DNA of 64,000 nucleotides from Methylotenera sp. (GCA_013141495.1 JABFQV010000008.1:186001-250000); one strand, 5' to 3'. Positions 20,171-28,974 are shown, counted from the stretch's first letter. Notes: a model not told the origin generated them from the letters alone. Made by a program: numbers and translations.

Positions 20171-20830
20171 TTGGAAGCCTTAAAGTGGCTTGCTTTTGTT
20201 TTCATGGCTATTGACCATTTATATAAGTTCATACCTGCCATGCAACTGCAATTTATTTACCCTGTTGGAAGAATAGCAATGCCATTGTTTGCATTTATCT
20301 TTGGCTACACTTTAACTTATTTCAAATTTGATGATTTTCATTCAGTATATAAGTTACTTTTTAGGTTGTTGGTTACTGCATTAACTTCATCGTTGCCCTA
20401 CATTTATCTTCAAAAAGGCTTTATCGGTTTTGGTTTGTGGCCCTTAAATATTATTTTCATGTTTTTTCTTGCCGTACTTATTTTGTATATAAATACATGG
20501 AAAACAGAATATAGAGTATTGATTGCAGTCCTGCTCTTTATTGTGGGGGGGATGTTCGTTGAATATTTTTGGGCAGGATTGTTGCTAGTTATCTTTTCAT
20601 ACTACTTTATTAAAAGACCGAATTGGCAAAACTTATTAGTGATACTTTTAAGTTTTTTATTGCTTATAGATTTAAATGGAAATTTTTATGCTTTTTTATT
20701 TTTTCCAATAGTCTATTACGCTCAATTTTTAGATTTAAAATTCAAAAGAATAAAACATATATTTTATATTCTTTACCCACTACATCTTTTGGTTATAAGT
20801 GGAATAAAGCTATTGAATAATCTTCAATAA
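20171..20830 (+). CDS. TraX-family polytopic membrane protein (putative acyltransferase)
   Basis: 219 residues, strongly hydrophobic with about seven membrane helices. The motifs ALKWLAFVFMAIDHLYKF and PVGRIAMPLFAFIFGY are characteristic of the TraX family, whose F-plasmid founder acetylates the N-terminus of pilin. The only canonical start in frame is TTG 20171 (AGGA a few bases upstream). However, the family motif SGTLEALKWLA begins upstream, within an open frame back to about 20096 that lacks ATG, GTG or TTG. The start may be noncanonical, or the 5' end damaged. The gene is very AT-rich, unlike its neighbours, suggesting transfer. Confidence 0.75.
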   Translation: MEALKWLAFVFMAIDHLYKFIPAMQLQFIYPVGRIAMPLFAFIFGYTLTYFKFDDFHSVYKLLFRLLVTALTSSLPYIYLQKGFIGFGLWPLNIIFMFFLAVLILYINTWKTEYRVLIAVLLFIVGGMFVEYFWAGLLLVIFSYYFIKRPNWQNLLVILLSFLLLIDLNGNFYAFLFFPIVYYAQFLDLKFKRIKHIFYILYPLHLLVISGIKLLNNLQ

Positions 20831-20920
20831 TATCTTGTAGACAAATACAATCAAACAAGAAAAATCATCTTACAAAGCAGTCGCGCAGATTTTCAAACAG
20901 GCTGTACGATAACTGCAGTG

Positions 20921-20926
20921 TATAAT
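20921..20926 (+). promoter_or_regulatory. likely -10 box of the ubiquitin-autotransporter gene
   Basis: A perfect TATAAT lies 31 bases before the ATG at 20958. I see no good -35 hexamer at the right distance, and no clear ribosome site before the ATG. The gene may therefore depend on an activator and be weakly translated. Confidence 0.4.
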
Positions 20927-20957
20927 CCACCACATTAAAAATTCAGCTCTTACACAT

Positions 20958-22460
20958 ATGACTATCCGCCTAATTTTCATCATCACGCTTATGTTTTTTT
21001 CCTCATCTGCATTTGCAATGCAGATTTTTGTTAGAACACTCACTGGAAAAAATATCGCACTTGAGGTGGAGCCTAACGATACTATTGAAAATGTAAAGGC
21101 AAAAATTCAAGAGAAAGAAGGCATTCCGCCAGACCAACAACGATTAATTTTTGCAGGTAAGGAACTTGAGGAAGGCAGAACACTTGCAGATTACAATATC
21201 CAAAAAGAGAGTACGCTTAATTTGGTTTTGCGTTTAGCTGTGACTACACCACCCACATCAGACACTACCGTGAAAGACCAGTTGGCAATGCAAGCCTATG
21301 CAGCTCAGCGATTCACCGCTAGCCAAATCAATAATATTACAAACCACTTTCTATCCTTGCATCAAAACTTTAGCGTTAGAAATAATAGCTTTGCAATTAA
21401 TAGTAGCAACTCAGCTCTTAACTCTTTTGCATCATTATTAGATGGCTACGCTTCCGAGCATCATTCTCAAGTTCGATTCATTCCTAGAGCATCAATAAGC
21501 AATCCAATAGTCCTTGCTGAGAATAATATTGAATCATCAGCACAATCCCAAGCTATGATCGATACCAATGGGACAAAGTACGCTCAATCTGATTATTCAC
21601 AATCATTTTCCCAAAGAGTGTTCGGTAATTTACCGATAGGCTTATGGGCTACTGGAACTTTCGACTATGGCGCTATTGACAAGCAAGGGGGCAATAATAA
21701 GTTCTCTACTCAAGGCATCACACTGGGCATTGATTATCAGTTAGCTGAGAACGTCATCATTGGTGGTGCATTAGGCTATGGTTTTGATAAAACCGATGTC
21801 GATGAGTTTGGTAGTAAAACCAAATCACATCAAACTACTGGTAGCCTCTATGGTAGCTATCAGATGCTACCTAATTGGTTTCTTGATGGTCTAGTTGGTT
21901 ATGCTGATACTACTTTTGATAACAAGCGATGGTCTACTACGGACAGTCTCTTTTTGACAGGCAATCGTGATGGCAATGTAACCTTTGGTAGCCTTGGATT
22001 AAGTGCTTTCATTCAAACGCAACAACTCAGTTTGCAGCCTTACCTTAGAGCTGACATTGCGTCTATTAAACTTGATAACTACTCGGAAACAGGTTCAAGC
22101 AACGCATTGACTTATAACAGTAGCAAAGTTACTTCTAAAACTGCATCAGCAGGTTTAAATACCTTTTATGACGTCAAGCTTGAGTCTTCTGCTACGCTAA
22201 CACCATCAGTCAGTTTGCAGTACACCCATAACTTTGATGGTGATATGATTCAGAATATGTTTGCGTCTAATTTAGGTGCGAGTAGTCAAATTTACAAGGT
22301 AAGCACTGGCAGTACTCCGCAGGATTTTGGCACACTAGGACTTGGTCTTAGATACAAATCTCAAAAGAACATCATTGTTGATTTAGCCTATACGGCTTCA
22401 TCTGGCTCAAGTTCGTATCATGCTAATGCTTTTAGATTTGATGTGAGTTTGGGTTTTTAA
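20958..22460 (+). CDS. secreted ubiquitin fused to an autotransporter beta-barrel
   Basis: 500 residues. Residues 1-20 are a Sec signal ending SAFA, so signal peptidase would leave Met21, which is ubiquitin Met1. Residues 21-93 are ubiquitin: by my count 64 of 73 positions match human ubiquitin. Changes are K6R, T12N, T14A, S20N, D32E, Q49E, D52E, S57A and H68N. Lysines 11, 27, 29, 33, 48 and 63, Ile44 and Val70 remain. The RGG tail is replaced by AVT, leading into a Thr/Pro linker. A helical region (about 105-200) precedes a 12-strand-type autotransporter barrel (about 225-500) ending in FDVSLGF with terminal Phe. No E1, E2, E3 or deubiquitinase lies nearby. I infer that it displays or releases ubiquitin at the cell surface. 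Confidence 0.93.
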   Translation: MTIRLIFIITLMFFSSSAFAMQIFVRTLTGKNIALEVEPNDTIENVKAKIQEKEGIPPDQQRLIFAGKELEEGRTLADYNIQKESTLNLVLRLAVTTPPTSDTTVKDQLAMQAYAAQRFTASQINNITNHFLSLHQNFSVRNNSFAINSSNSALNSFASLLDGYASEHHSQVRFIPRASISNPIVLAENNIESSAQSQAMIDTNGTKYAQSDYSQSFSQRVFGNLPIGLWATGTFDYGAIDKQGGNNKFSTQGITLGIDYQLAENVIIGGALGYGFDKTDVDEFGSKTKSHQTTGSLYGSYQMLPNWFLDGLVGYADTTFDNKRWSTTDSLFLTGNRDGNVTFGSLGLSAFIQTQQLSLQPYLRADIASIKLDNYSETGSSNALTYNSSKVTSKTASAGLNTFYDVKLESSATLTPSVSLQYTHNFDGDMIQNMFASNLGASSQIYKVSTGSTPQDFGTLGLGLRYKSQKNIIVDLAYTASSGSSSYHANAFRFDVSLGF

Positions 22461-22486
22461 AGCAATGTAGTTTGAGTGTAGCGACA

Positions 22487-22496
22487 GTCGGCTAAG
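22487..22496. repeat. right copy of inverted 10-bp sequence flanking the island
   Basis: GTCGGCTAAG here is the inverse of CTTAGCCGAC at 19341-19350. Both sit just outside the three island genes, and both occur within longer, partly similar sequence (a CATTC follows within about 17 bases in each). They could be remnants of a mobile element or of a dispersed repeat. Confidence 0.4.
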
Positions 22497-22614
22497 GGGA
22501 TTTACCTGCCACTCATTCTTGATTGGCGAACCCTCGCACTTGGGCCAGGAAGTGCCAATTCTGACAGTCTGCACTACATCTCATAAAATATGGTTTTTTG
22601 AGGATCCGTACGAT

Positions 22615-23853
22615 TTAACTTAAAGCAGCGGTCATTTTTGCCAATCGTTTCAGGCCCATCTCTCGTAATAAAAATCGATTCGGGTTGAGTAAGCCTGCAA
22701 GTTCATTTGAAATCGGCAATGCGTCATTACAAATTAAGCCAGCCAGTAGTTCAGCACTCAAGGGCGCACTAGTAAACCCCTTGCTGCCGTGTGCGACGTT
22801 GATGTAAAGCCCTGCAACCCATGGCAATGAATTTACATCTGCACCAGGGCGTGGCGGTTTGGCTTTCAATGTGACTGCATCTAATAATTGACCCACCAAA
22901 GGCCAGTAATCTGTTGTGGTGCAACGTAGCGATACCCGTCCATCCACGATGTTGCCTTGTAACTGATCGTGAAAAAATGGTGAGATGTTGTTTAATTTGT
23001 TTAAATTGGCGAGATGGTCTTTGTCGTCAATTTGCAAGTCATTTTGTTTATTTGTTGTGGCAAAAGTGCTCGAGAACGTGGCGCCTAAGCAGTGATAATG
23101 TTTCGTGTTCTGTTGAAGTGCCGCTGGGCTTAAATAGCCGTCGCTACAGACAATTGTTTTTAATTGACGGCTTGTTTCTATGGCTTTGAGTATGCTGACC
23201 TGCCCGCGCACTGCTTGCGTATTTAGCACTAAGTTAGGTTGAAGTTGTTGTGCGTCGTTGGCATTGGCAATTACCACAATGTCTGCCTTGGCTATGATGT
23301 TTTTATGGTTATACACTTCAAATATTTGACCGTTTTTTAATAATCTCTCCACGTTGCTTGCAGTAAACACTGCAATGTTTTTGTGCTCAGTTAAACGCTG
23401 GCAAAGCTGTTGCGGTTTAGCCCATCCTGCGTCAGGAAAGTAAAGGGCATCATATTCAATATCAATGCCGGCAAGTATGCTAGCTTCAGCTTTCGTGACT
23501 AACTTCAGAACACTACGCGGGTGATGTTGTGCCGCCACTTTTTGAATGCGCACTAATTCTCTTTGGTTAAAACCGAGTTGCAGCATGCCGCAAATATCAA
23601 AGTCTGATGATGGTAAATCCAGTGATTTAAATAAAGCCAAGCTGTGCAAGTAGCTGGCGAGTGCAAATTTACTGGCAACATCATCACCACTTAAACGCGG
23701 GTATAACATGGCGAGCGGATTGCCTGATGCTTCGCTGGCAATCTTGGTATTGCGTTCTAATAGTGTTACCTGTATGCCGCGCTGTGCTAATGCAAAGGCT
23801 GTACTACAACCTGCAATGCCACCACCGATGACAATTGCGGTTTTAGGCGCCAC
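22615..23853 (-). CDS. mnmC: FAD-dependent cmnm5(s2)U34 oxidoreductase domain of MnmC, as a separate gene
   Basis: 412 residues. It has an N-terminal FAD-binding GGGIAGCSTAFALAQRG, a second conserved segment (RGQVSILK) and a C-terminal VNVAHGSKGFTSAPLSAELLAG typical of the oxidase half of MnmC. This half converts carboxymethylaminomethyl-uridine at tRNA position 34 to aminomethyl-uridine. In E. coli it is fused C-terminal to the methyltransferase. Here it starts with GTG at 23853, overlapping the methyltransferase gene by 11 bases in another frame, with AGGT upstream. The two halves add up to about the size of the fused protein (661 against 668). Confidence 0.88.
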   Translation of the reverse strand: MAPKTAIVIGGGIAGCSTAFALAQRGIQVTLLERNTKIASEASGNPLAMLYPRLSGDDVASKFALASYLHSLALFKSLDLPSSDFDICGMLQLGFNQRELVRIQKVAAQHHPRSVLKLVTKAEASILAGIDIEYDALYFPDAGWAKPQQLCQRLTEHKNIAVFTASNVERLLKNGQIFEVYNHKNIIAKADIVVIANANDAQQLQPNLVLNTQAVRGQVSILKAIETSRQLKTIVCSDGYLSPAALQQNTKHYHCLGATFSSTFATTNKQNDLQIDDKDHLANLNKLNNISPFFHDQLQGNIVDGRVSLRCTTTDYWPLVGQLLDAVTLKAKPPRPGADVNSLPWVAGLYINVAHGSKGFTSAPLSAELLAGLICNDALPISNELAGLLNPNRFLLREMGLKRLAKMTAALS

Positions 23854-24592
23854 CGGTATTACCTAGACTATTGTTACTTGAATCATTTTGATTGCCGACA
23901 AAATAACCGTCAATCATTTCACGTTTTTTGCCAAAGCCTGCGCGCTTGTTCACTTTAAAACCTGCAAACATTAAGCCTCGTCTCACTATGCCGGCGCTGC
24001 TAAAGGTGGCAAATGTCGTATTTAAGTGTGAGAGCTTTGCCATTCGTTTAAACAGTGCTGGCTGCCACATGTCAGGGTTTTTAGCGGGAGAAAAACCATC
24101 TAAAAACCAGGCGTCGGTTTGATGCTGGAGGTGTGTTAATTGCTCGGTTGCATCGCCAATCAATAAGTTTAGCTCAATTCTATTGTCATAGAGACTGATT
24201 GATCTTGTATCGATCAGTGTTGCATATTGCGCCAGTAACGGGGCGCTTAACGTCGTTAATTCAGGCCATAACTGTAAAGCCGTTGTGATGTCTGATAACG
24301 TCAGCGGATATTTTTCAACACTAATGAATTTCAAAATCGCATTTTTTGGCGCAGTTTCAAGCCATAATTTAGCTACGCATAAAAAGTTTAAGCCAGTACC
24401 AAAGCCAGTTTCGGTAATCGTGAACGTTTGAAAGTTATGCTGTTGCCAACGCGTAGCTAAATTATTGCCTTGTAAAAACACATAACTTGTTTCAAGCAAG
24501 CCGTTATCACTCGAAAAATAAACATCTTGAAACGCGCTGGCAAACGGCTGCCCTTGCTTCCATTCGATGATTGCGTTATCTATCGGTCGCAT
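23843..24592 (-). CDS. mnmD: tRNA (5-methylaminomethyl-2-thiouridine) methyltransferase, MnmD-type
   Basis: 249 residues. It contains the FTITETGFGTGLNFL SAM-binding motif and the DAWFLDGFSPAKNPDMW signature, matching the methyltransferase half of MnmC or free-standing MnmD. It methylates nm5s2U34 to mnm5s2U34 in tRNAs for Lys, Glu and Gln. The C-terminal tail (NQNDSSNNSLGNTGGA) looks like the linker of a fused protein. It overlaps yhcH by 17 bases upstream and the oxidoreductase by 11 bases downstream. Confidence 0.9.
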   Translation of the reverse strand: MRPIDNAIIEWKQGQPFASAFQDVYFSSDNGLLETSYVFLQGNNLATRWQQHNFQTFTITETGFGTGLNFLCVAKLWLETAPKNAILKFISVEKYPLTLSDITTALQLWPELTTLSAPLLAQYATLIDTRSISLYDNRIELNLLIGDATEQLTHLQHQTDAWFLDGFSPAKNPDMWQPALFKRMAKLSHLNTTFATFSSAGIVRRGLMFAGFKVNKRAGFGKKREMIDGYFVGNQNDSSNNSLGNTGGA

Positions 24593-25037
24593 TCACGGCG
24601 ATCTTAAATACGATTTTGTGGATAGGCTGGTTGGCAATCAGTGGCGCATGCGTATCTTCTGGAAAAAAGATGCAAAATATATTGGTGGGCGTGGAAACCC
24701 AGCTAGCAGGGACGTCATGAAAGAACTGTATATCGGATGCCGTATTGAAAGCACTGACTGGGTTGCGGCAGTCTGCAAGGGGCTTCCAGCCCATTTCATC
24801 GGTGCCATTTAATACTAATTGAATGTCGATATATTTGCGATGGCATTCCAGCTGTGCTGATTCACGTGTGCGCCCTGATACGCGCTCTACAATGGCAAAT
24901 ACATCATCACCTATAATCGTATGCCGACCACAGGCGAGTGCCTGCAAGTCGGTATTGCGTATGTAGGAAAATACTTGTGCAAACAGTGGGTGTAACGCTA
25001 AATAGCGCTCAGCGTTGGCGATCGTATCAAGAATCAT
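24576..25037 (-). CDS. YhcH/YjgK/YiaL family protein (cupin-type sugar anomerase-like)
   Basis: 153 residues, the usual length. Conserved features include LECHRKYIDIQLVLNG, GWKPL, FFHDVPASW and FFPEDTHAPLIA, with metal-binding His and Glu residues. E. coli YhcH (NanQ) accelerates sialic acid anomerisation, and other members act on sugar acids. No sugar-catabolic gene is adjacent, so the substrate here is open. It overlaps mnmD by 17 bases and follows ycaO by 17 bases, forming one minus-strand operon. Confidence 0.88.
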   Translation of the reverse strand: MILDTIANAERYLALHPLFAQVFSYIRNTDLQALACGRHTIIGDDVFAIVERVSGRTRESAQLECHRKYIDIQLVLNGTDEMGWKPLADCRNPVSAFNTASDIQFFHDVPASWVSTPTNIFCIFFPEDTHAPLIANQPIHKIVFKIAVNATDR

Positions 25038-25054
25038 GCAATAAAATCCTTAAT

Positions 25055-26785
25055 TTATTTCCAAACCTTGCCATAAGCCGCTAACAACTTTTGATGCATA
25101 AGACTGCCCTCCATATTTACGCCTAAATTGCCTAGGCCGAAATACTGCTCTTTTTGATTGATTAGGCGCTGTGCTTGTTGCAGCGTTTCAGCGCCGTACA
25201 TGAGTTGCAGGTTGGCTTCAAATAAAGCGGGATCGCCGTTCTCAAGCTCTTCTTTAATTTGCACTAAGTTGGCAATGCAGCGATAAATCTTTGCGCGCGC
25301 TGGTGAGAGTTCGTTAAATTGCGCAATCCAGGCGCAGCCGTCCAAGATGTCGTCGGTGCTGTTGCAGGCAAGCGCGGCCAACGTTTTAAGTTCACCTACG
25401 CGTAGATCAACCCAAGTGGTGTTAGGGTCGGCGCATAGACCGATTAGCGTTGTTACGGGCAGCTCGTCGGCTAATTCTAGCTCTAGCAAGGTTTCAAGCA
25501 ATCCTACAGATTCAGCTGGGCTTAATTCTTGTAAGCGCAATGCAAAAGGGCGTACCAAGTTGCCGACTGTGTTGTTTTCCCATTGCAGTTCTTCAACCGG
25601 GTAAATTTCAGACATGCCGGGTACAAAAATGCGGCAGGCATATACGCCTAAATGGGTAAAGTCGGCGATATACATGTCATGGCCGCTGGCATGGATGGTG
25701 TTGACGCACCAGTCATAGTCTTCTTGCGTTGTCGTACCAAAGTTCCAATCCACAAACGCGTAATCAGGCGTGCTACGTAAAAAGTCCCAGCTAATCACAC
25801 CGCTGGAATCAACAAAATGGATTTCCAGATTTTGTGAGTCAGTAATCTCTTCCATATCAAAACCAGGGGCAACAAAGCCTGTTAAACCATTGATGGCGCG
25901 GCCTTGTAGCAATTCTGTCAATGCGCGTTCTAGCGCTACTTCAAAGCGCGGGTGTGCACCAAAACTGGCAAAGCAACCTTGATCTTCCGGGTGCAGTAAG
26001 GTGACGTTCATCACTGGGTATTGACCGCCTAATGATGCATCTTTCACCAAAATACCATAACCCGCAGCGCGTAAGCCTTTAATACCTGCCGCAATGCGCG
26101 GATAACGGTTGATGACTTCTTCCGGTACATCAGGCAGGCAAATGCCTTCGCGAATAATTTTATATTTAATATCACGCTCAAAAATCTCAGCCAAGGCTTG
26201 CGTACGCGCCTCCATCATGGTGTTGCCCGCGCTCATGCCGTTGCTTACATACAAATTACCGATAAGATTAACTGGGAACAATACGGTTTTATCATCACGT
26301 AACCGTGTGTAGGGAATCGCACAAATGCCACGCTCTGCATTGCCCGAGTTTAAATCTATTAGTTGACCAGCAACAGCCGTGCCTTCTGGATTGTAGAATT
26401 TTTGCAGTTCAGGCGTGAGTAACGCTTTAGGCCATTTATCACCTTCAACTTTAAACCATTGCTCATTCGGGTAATGCACAAAATCTTGATTGGCAATAGT
26501 TTCGCCTAAGTAAAAGTGCGTCCAAAAGTAGTTGGTGCTTAAACGCTCAAAGTATTCACCAAGCGCACTGGCGCGGGCGGCAAGCTGTGACGCACCTTTG
26601 CCGTTAGTAAACAGGCGCGGACAGTCTTTATCAATCACATGCACCGACCAAATATTTTCAATTTCATTCAGCCATGACTTTTCTTCAACATGGATACCTA
26701 ATGCTAATAATTTGCCTTGTAATGTACTGATGGATGATTCGAGTGAAGCATCTTTGCTCGGAATAAAAGTTTCTGTCATGGTCAT
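25055..26785 (-). CDS. ycaO: YcaO, accessory factor for ribosomal protein S12 methylthiolation
   Basis: About 576 residues. The N-terminus after the chosen start (MTMTETFIPSKDASLESS) aligns with E. coli YcaO. It also has FTNGKGASQLAARASALGEYFERLSTNYF and a C-terminal extension typical of the stand-alone type (about 586). YcaO proteins bind ATP to activate backbone amides. This subgroup helps RimO modify Asp88 of S12. The frame stays open to 26818, adding 11 residues without a ribosome site. rimO is present in the same window at 55472-56821. Confidence 0.92.
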   Translation of the reverse strand: MTMTETFIPSKDASLESSISTLQGKLLALGIHVEEKSWLNEIENIWSVHVIDKDCPRLFTNGKGASQLAARASALGEYFERLSTNYFWTHFYLGETIANQDFVHYPNEQWFKVEGDKWPKALLTPELQKFYNPEGTAVAGQLIDLNSGNAERGICAIPYTRLRDDKTVLFPVNLIGNLYVSNGMSAGNTMMEARTQALAEIFERDIKYKIIREGICLPDVPEEVINRYPRIAAGIKGLRAAGYGILVKDASLGGQYPVMNVTLLHPEDQGCFASFGAHPRFEVALERALTELLQGRAINGLTGFVAPGFDMEEITDSQNLEIHFVDSSGVISWDFLRSTPDYAFVDWNFGTTTQEDYDWCVNTIHASGHDMYIADFTHLGVYACRIFVPGMSEIYPVEELQWENNTVGNLVRPFALRLQELSPAESVGLLETLLELELADELPVTTLIGLCADPNTTWVDLRVGELKTLAALACNSTDDILDGCAWIAQFNELSPARAKIYRCIANLVQIKEELENGDPALFEANLQLMYGAETLQQAQRLINQKEQYFGLGNLGVNMEGSLMHQKLLAAYGKVWK

Positions 26786-26867
26786 GTTGGAGCGTGTTGA
26801 TAAATGGGCTACAAGCATAGCATGCGGTTGTGTTAAAACGACTAAAAATGTACGGGTAATTGCGCTG

Positions 26868-28025
26868 TTATTGCTCTTTAGAAGAGCCGATCACACCTAA
26901 AAAAAACCTGACTAAGCCATAGGCTATCCATGATATACCGCGTTGCATGATGTTGCCATTTACCCATGCTTCCGCTGTTATTTGATGACCATTTTTCATG
27001 GAGGATTCAATGTCCAGACGTAGCTCGCTGGCAAATGGTTGGTCTTGTATAAATACGTTAGCCTCATGCGCTAACAACAGGCTAAAGGGGTCGATATTTG
27101 ATGAACCGACGGTAGCCCAATAGCTGTCGATGACCGCGACTTTGCTATGCATAAGACTTTTACGGTATTCATAAATTTCAATGCCATTATTTAAAAATAC
27201 GCTATAAAAAGCATGCGTTGCCGACATTAAAAAATACTCCATTTTGCCTTGTAGCAGTAATTTAACTTTCACCCCGCGCTTGGCGGCATCGACCAAGGCT
27301 TTACGGAATTTTCTACCGGGCACAAAGTAGGCGTTAGCAATAATGATTTCAGATTGCGCGTGATTGATTGCGTCTAAGTAAGCGTCTTCAATATCGCGAC
27401 GGTGCAATACGTTATCGCGCACCACAAAAGCCACTTTTATACCGGTGCTGGTATCAAAAGCGTGCTGTTTATTTTTGGGCATAACAGGTAAATGGCTCGC
27501 ACGTCGTAAGTGCATCCATGAAATACGCCGCCAAAGCTGGTGCACATTTTTGGTAATGTGAGGCAGTAGGGCGCCTTCAATCTGTATTGCATAATCAATA
27601 CGCGGTGGGACTTTGTGCTGTGCGTTATGGTCGTCAATAATATTGATGCCACCGACAAACCCCACCAAACCATCGATGACGGCAACTTTGCGGTGCAAGC
27701 GCCGCAAGCGGTTTTTTTTAAGCGTCCAAGGCGAGATTTTTTGGCGATAAAACATGACCCGCACACCCGCTAGCACTAACTCTTTAACATAAGCTTTAGG
27801 TAAATCTTTGCAACCAAATCCGTCAAGCAATACGTTGACTGTGACCCCGCGCTGCGCCGCTTGTTTTAATGCATTGCCAATGCTAATGCCAATGCTGTCA
27901 AGTTCATAAATATAGGTTTGTAAATAAATGGCGTGTTGTGCATTTTGAATCGCAAGTGCTAACGCAGGAAAGTACTCAGCGCCGCTGCGTAACAACTTGA
28001 TCTGGTTGCCGCCAATAAAATGCAT
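26868..28025 (-). CDS. clsB: cardiolipin synthase B-type phospholipase D family protein
   Basis: 385 residues with two HKD motifs: HRKVAVIDGLVGFVGGINI (about 131) and HSKVAVIDSYWATVGSSNID (about 300). The length and lack of N-terminal membrane helices match ClsB (YbhO). It condenses phospholipids into cardiolipin at the inner membrane. It lies one base after a YbhP-type gene, the same pairing as ybhP-clsB in E. coli, which supports the assignment. Confidence 0.92.
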   Translation of the reverse strand: MHFIGGNQIKLLRSGAEYFPALALAIQNAQHAIYLQTYIYELDSIGISIGNALKQAAQRGVTVNVLLDGFGCKDLPKAYVKELVLAGVRVMFYRQKISPWTLKKNRLRRLHRKVAVIDGLVGFVGGINIIDDHNAQHKVPPRIDYAIQIEGALLPHITKNVHQLWRRISWMHLRRASHLPVMPKNKQHAFDTSTGIKVAFVVRDNVLHRRDIEDAYLDAINHAQSEIIIANAYFVPGRKFRKALVDAAKRGVKVKLLLQGKMEYFLMSATHAFYSVFLNNGIEIYEYRKSLMHSKVAVIDSYWATVGSSNIDPFSLLLAHEANVFIQDQPFASELRLDIESSMKNGHQITAEAWVNGNIMQRGISWIAYGLVRFFLGVIGSSKEQ

Positions 28026-28026
28026 A

Positions 28027-28794
28027 TTATTTTATTGAATCTCTGGTGATGGTGGCAGAGAGAATGGCATGATCAGACACTTTTAGTAAATGCGCGCCTG
28101 AGTTTACCGCAACGTGTTTGACATGAAAGCCGCGAATGTAAATGCGGTCTAACCTCAGCATGGGCAGCCAGGACGGAAAGCTGCGCGCAGATTTGCCAGT
28201 GTGGTGTTCGAACACTTCATGCAGATGCAAGTGGTTAGCAAAGGCTTTACCCGAGCGTTGCCCCCAATCATTAAAATCGCCCGCAATAATAAGCGGCGCC
28301 TCAGCGGGGATATGTTGTTCAATATAGGCGCTGACTTCTGCCAACTGCCGCCGCCGCCAGTGCGCAAACAAACCCAGATGCAGACAAATTGCGTGTAAAG
28401 GCGTGTTCCAATTTGGCACGTTAATTTCAGCATGCAGCATGCCACGCTCTTCAGAGGCGTGCGCTGAAATATCAATATTGGTGGTTTTGATAATAGGGAA
28501 TTTTGAAAGTAGGGCGTTGCCATGATGCCCCGCCGGATAGACAGAATTCTTGCCATACGAAAAATCTGACCATACCGCATCCGCCAAGTATTCGATCTGC
28601 CCTGCACTGGGCCATGCGGCAAAGCGTTTGCTGTGTTCGGTATGCGCGTCGCGCACTTCTTGCAAAAATACAACGTCTGCATGCAACTTGCGCAATAAGT
28701 CACGCTGATGATGTAAGGCAAAGCGCGCGTTAAAGTGGGTCATCCCTTTATGGATATTGAAAGTAGCAATATGTAGCGTGTTGTGCAAAATCAA
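28027..28794 (-). CDS. endonuclease/exonuclease/phosphatase family protein (YbhP-like)
   Basis: 255 residues. The EEP fold is marked by ATFNIHKGMTHFNARF (metal-binding Asn), VVFLQEVRD (catalytic Glu), LIIAGDFNDWGQRSG (Asp/Asn) and the terminal KVSDHAILSATI (Asp-His). In E. coli the ybhP gene precedes clsB, as here. The substrate is unproven; a phosphodiester or phospholipid-related role is inferred from the neighbour. Confidence 0.88.
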   Translation of the reverse strand: MILHNTLHIATFNIHKGMTHFNARFALHHQRDLLRKLHADVVFLQEVRDAHTEHSKRFAAWPSAGQIEYLADAVWSDFSYGKNSVYPAGHHGNALLSKFPIIKTTNIDISAHASEERGMLHAEINVPNWNTPLHAICLHLGLFAHWRRRQLAEVSAYIEQHIPAEAPLIIAGDFNDWGQRSGKAFANHLHLHEVFEHHTGKSARSFPSWLPMLRLDRIYIRGFHVKHVAVNSGAHLLKVSDHAILSATITRDSIK

Positions 28795-28812
28795 TTCACT
28801 TTGTGGTTGGTG

Positions 28813-28974
28813 AGCAGCCTGTCGGACTTAAAGAATCGAAGCGAGAATTTGTCTGAACGGTTCATATTTCACCGTTTTTTTAGTCAATAGAATAACTATT
28901 AACTAAAAAATCTGCAAAATCTGCCCTCGTACAGTCAAATTCTCGCTTCGATTCTTTAAGTCCGACAGGCTGCT
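28813..28974. mobile_element. miniature inverted-repeat element (162 bp, 39-bp perfect ends)
   Basis: Arms at 28813-28851 and 28936-28974 are exact reverse complements over 39 bases, beginning AGCAGCCTGTCGGACTT. The centre contains a second palindrome (TTTTTTAGT, AATAG, loop, CTATT, ACTAAAAAA). No coding capacity and no obvious target duplication are seen. It resembles a MITE mobilised by a transposase elsewhere; the family is not identified. Confidence 0.82.

Noticed and set aside
20958-22460. A classical ubiquitin conjugation operon (E1/E2/JAB protease) around the ubiquitin gene
   Set aside because: Both flanks were inspected: only an exported small protein, a TraX homologue and mnmC are present, and the ubiquitin lacks the glycine tail.
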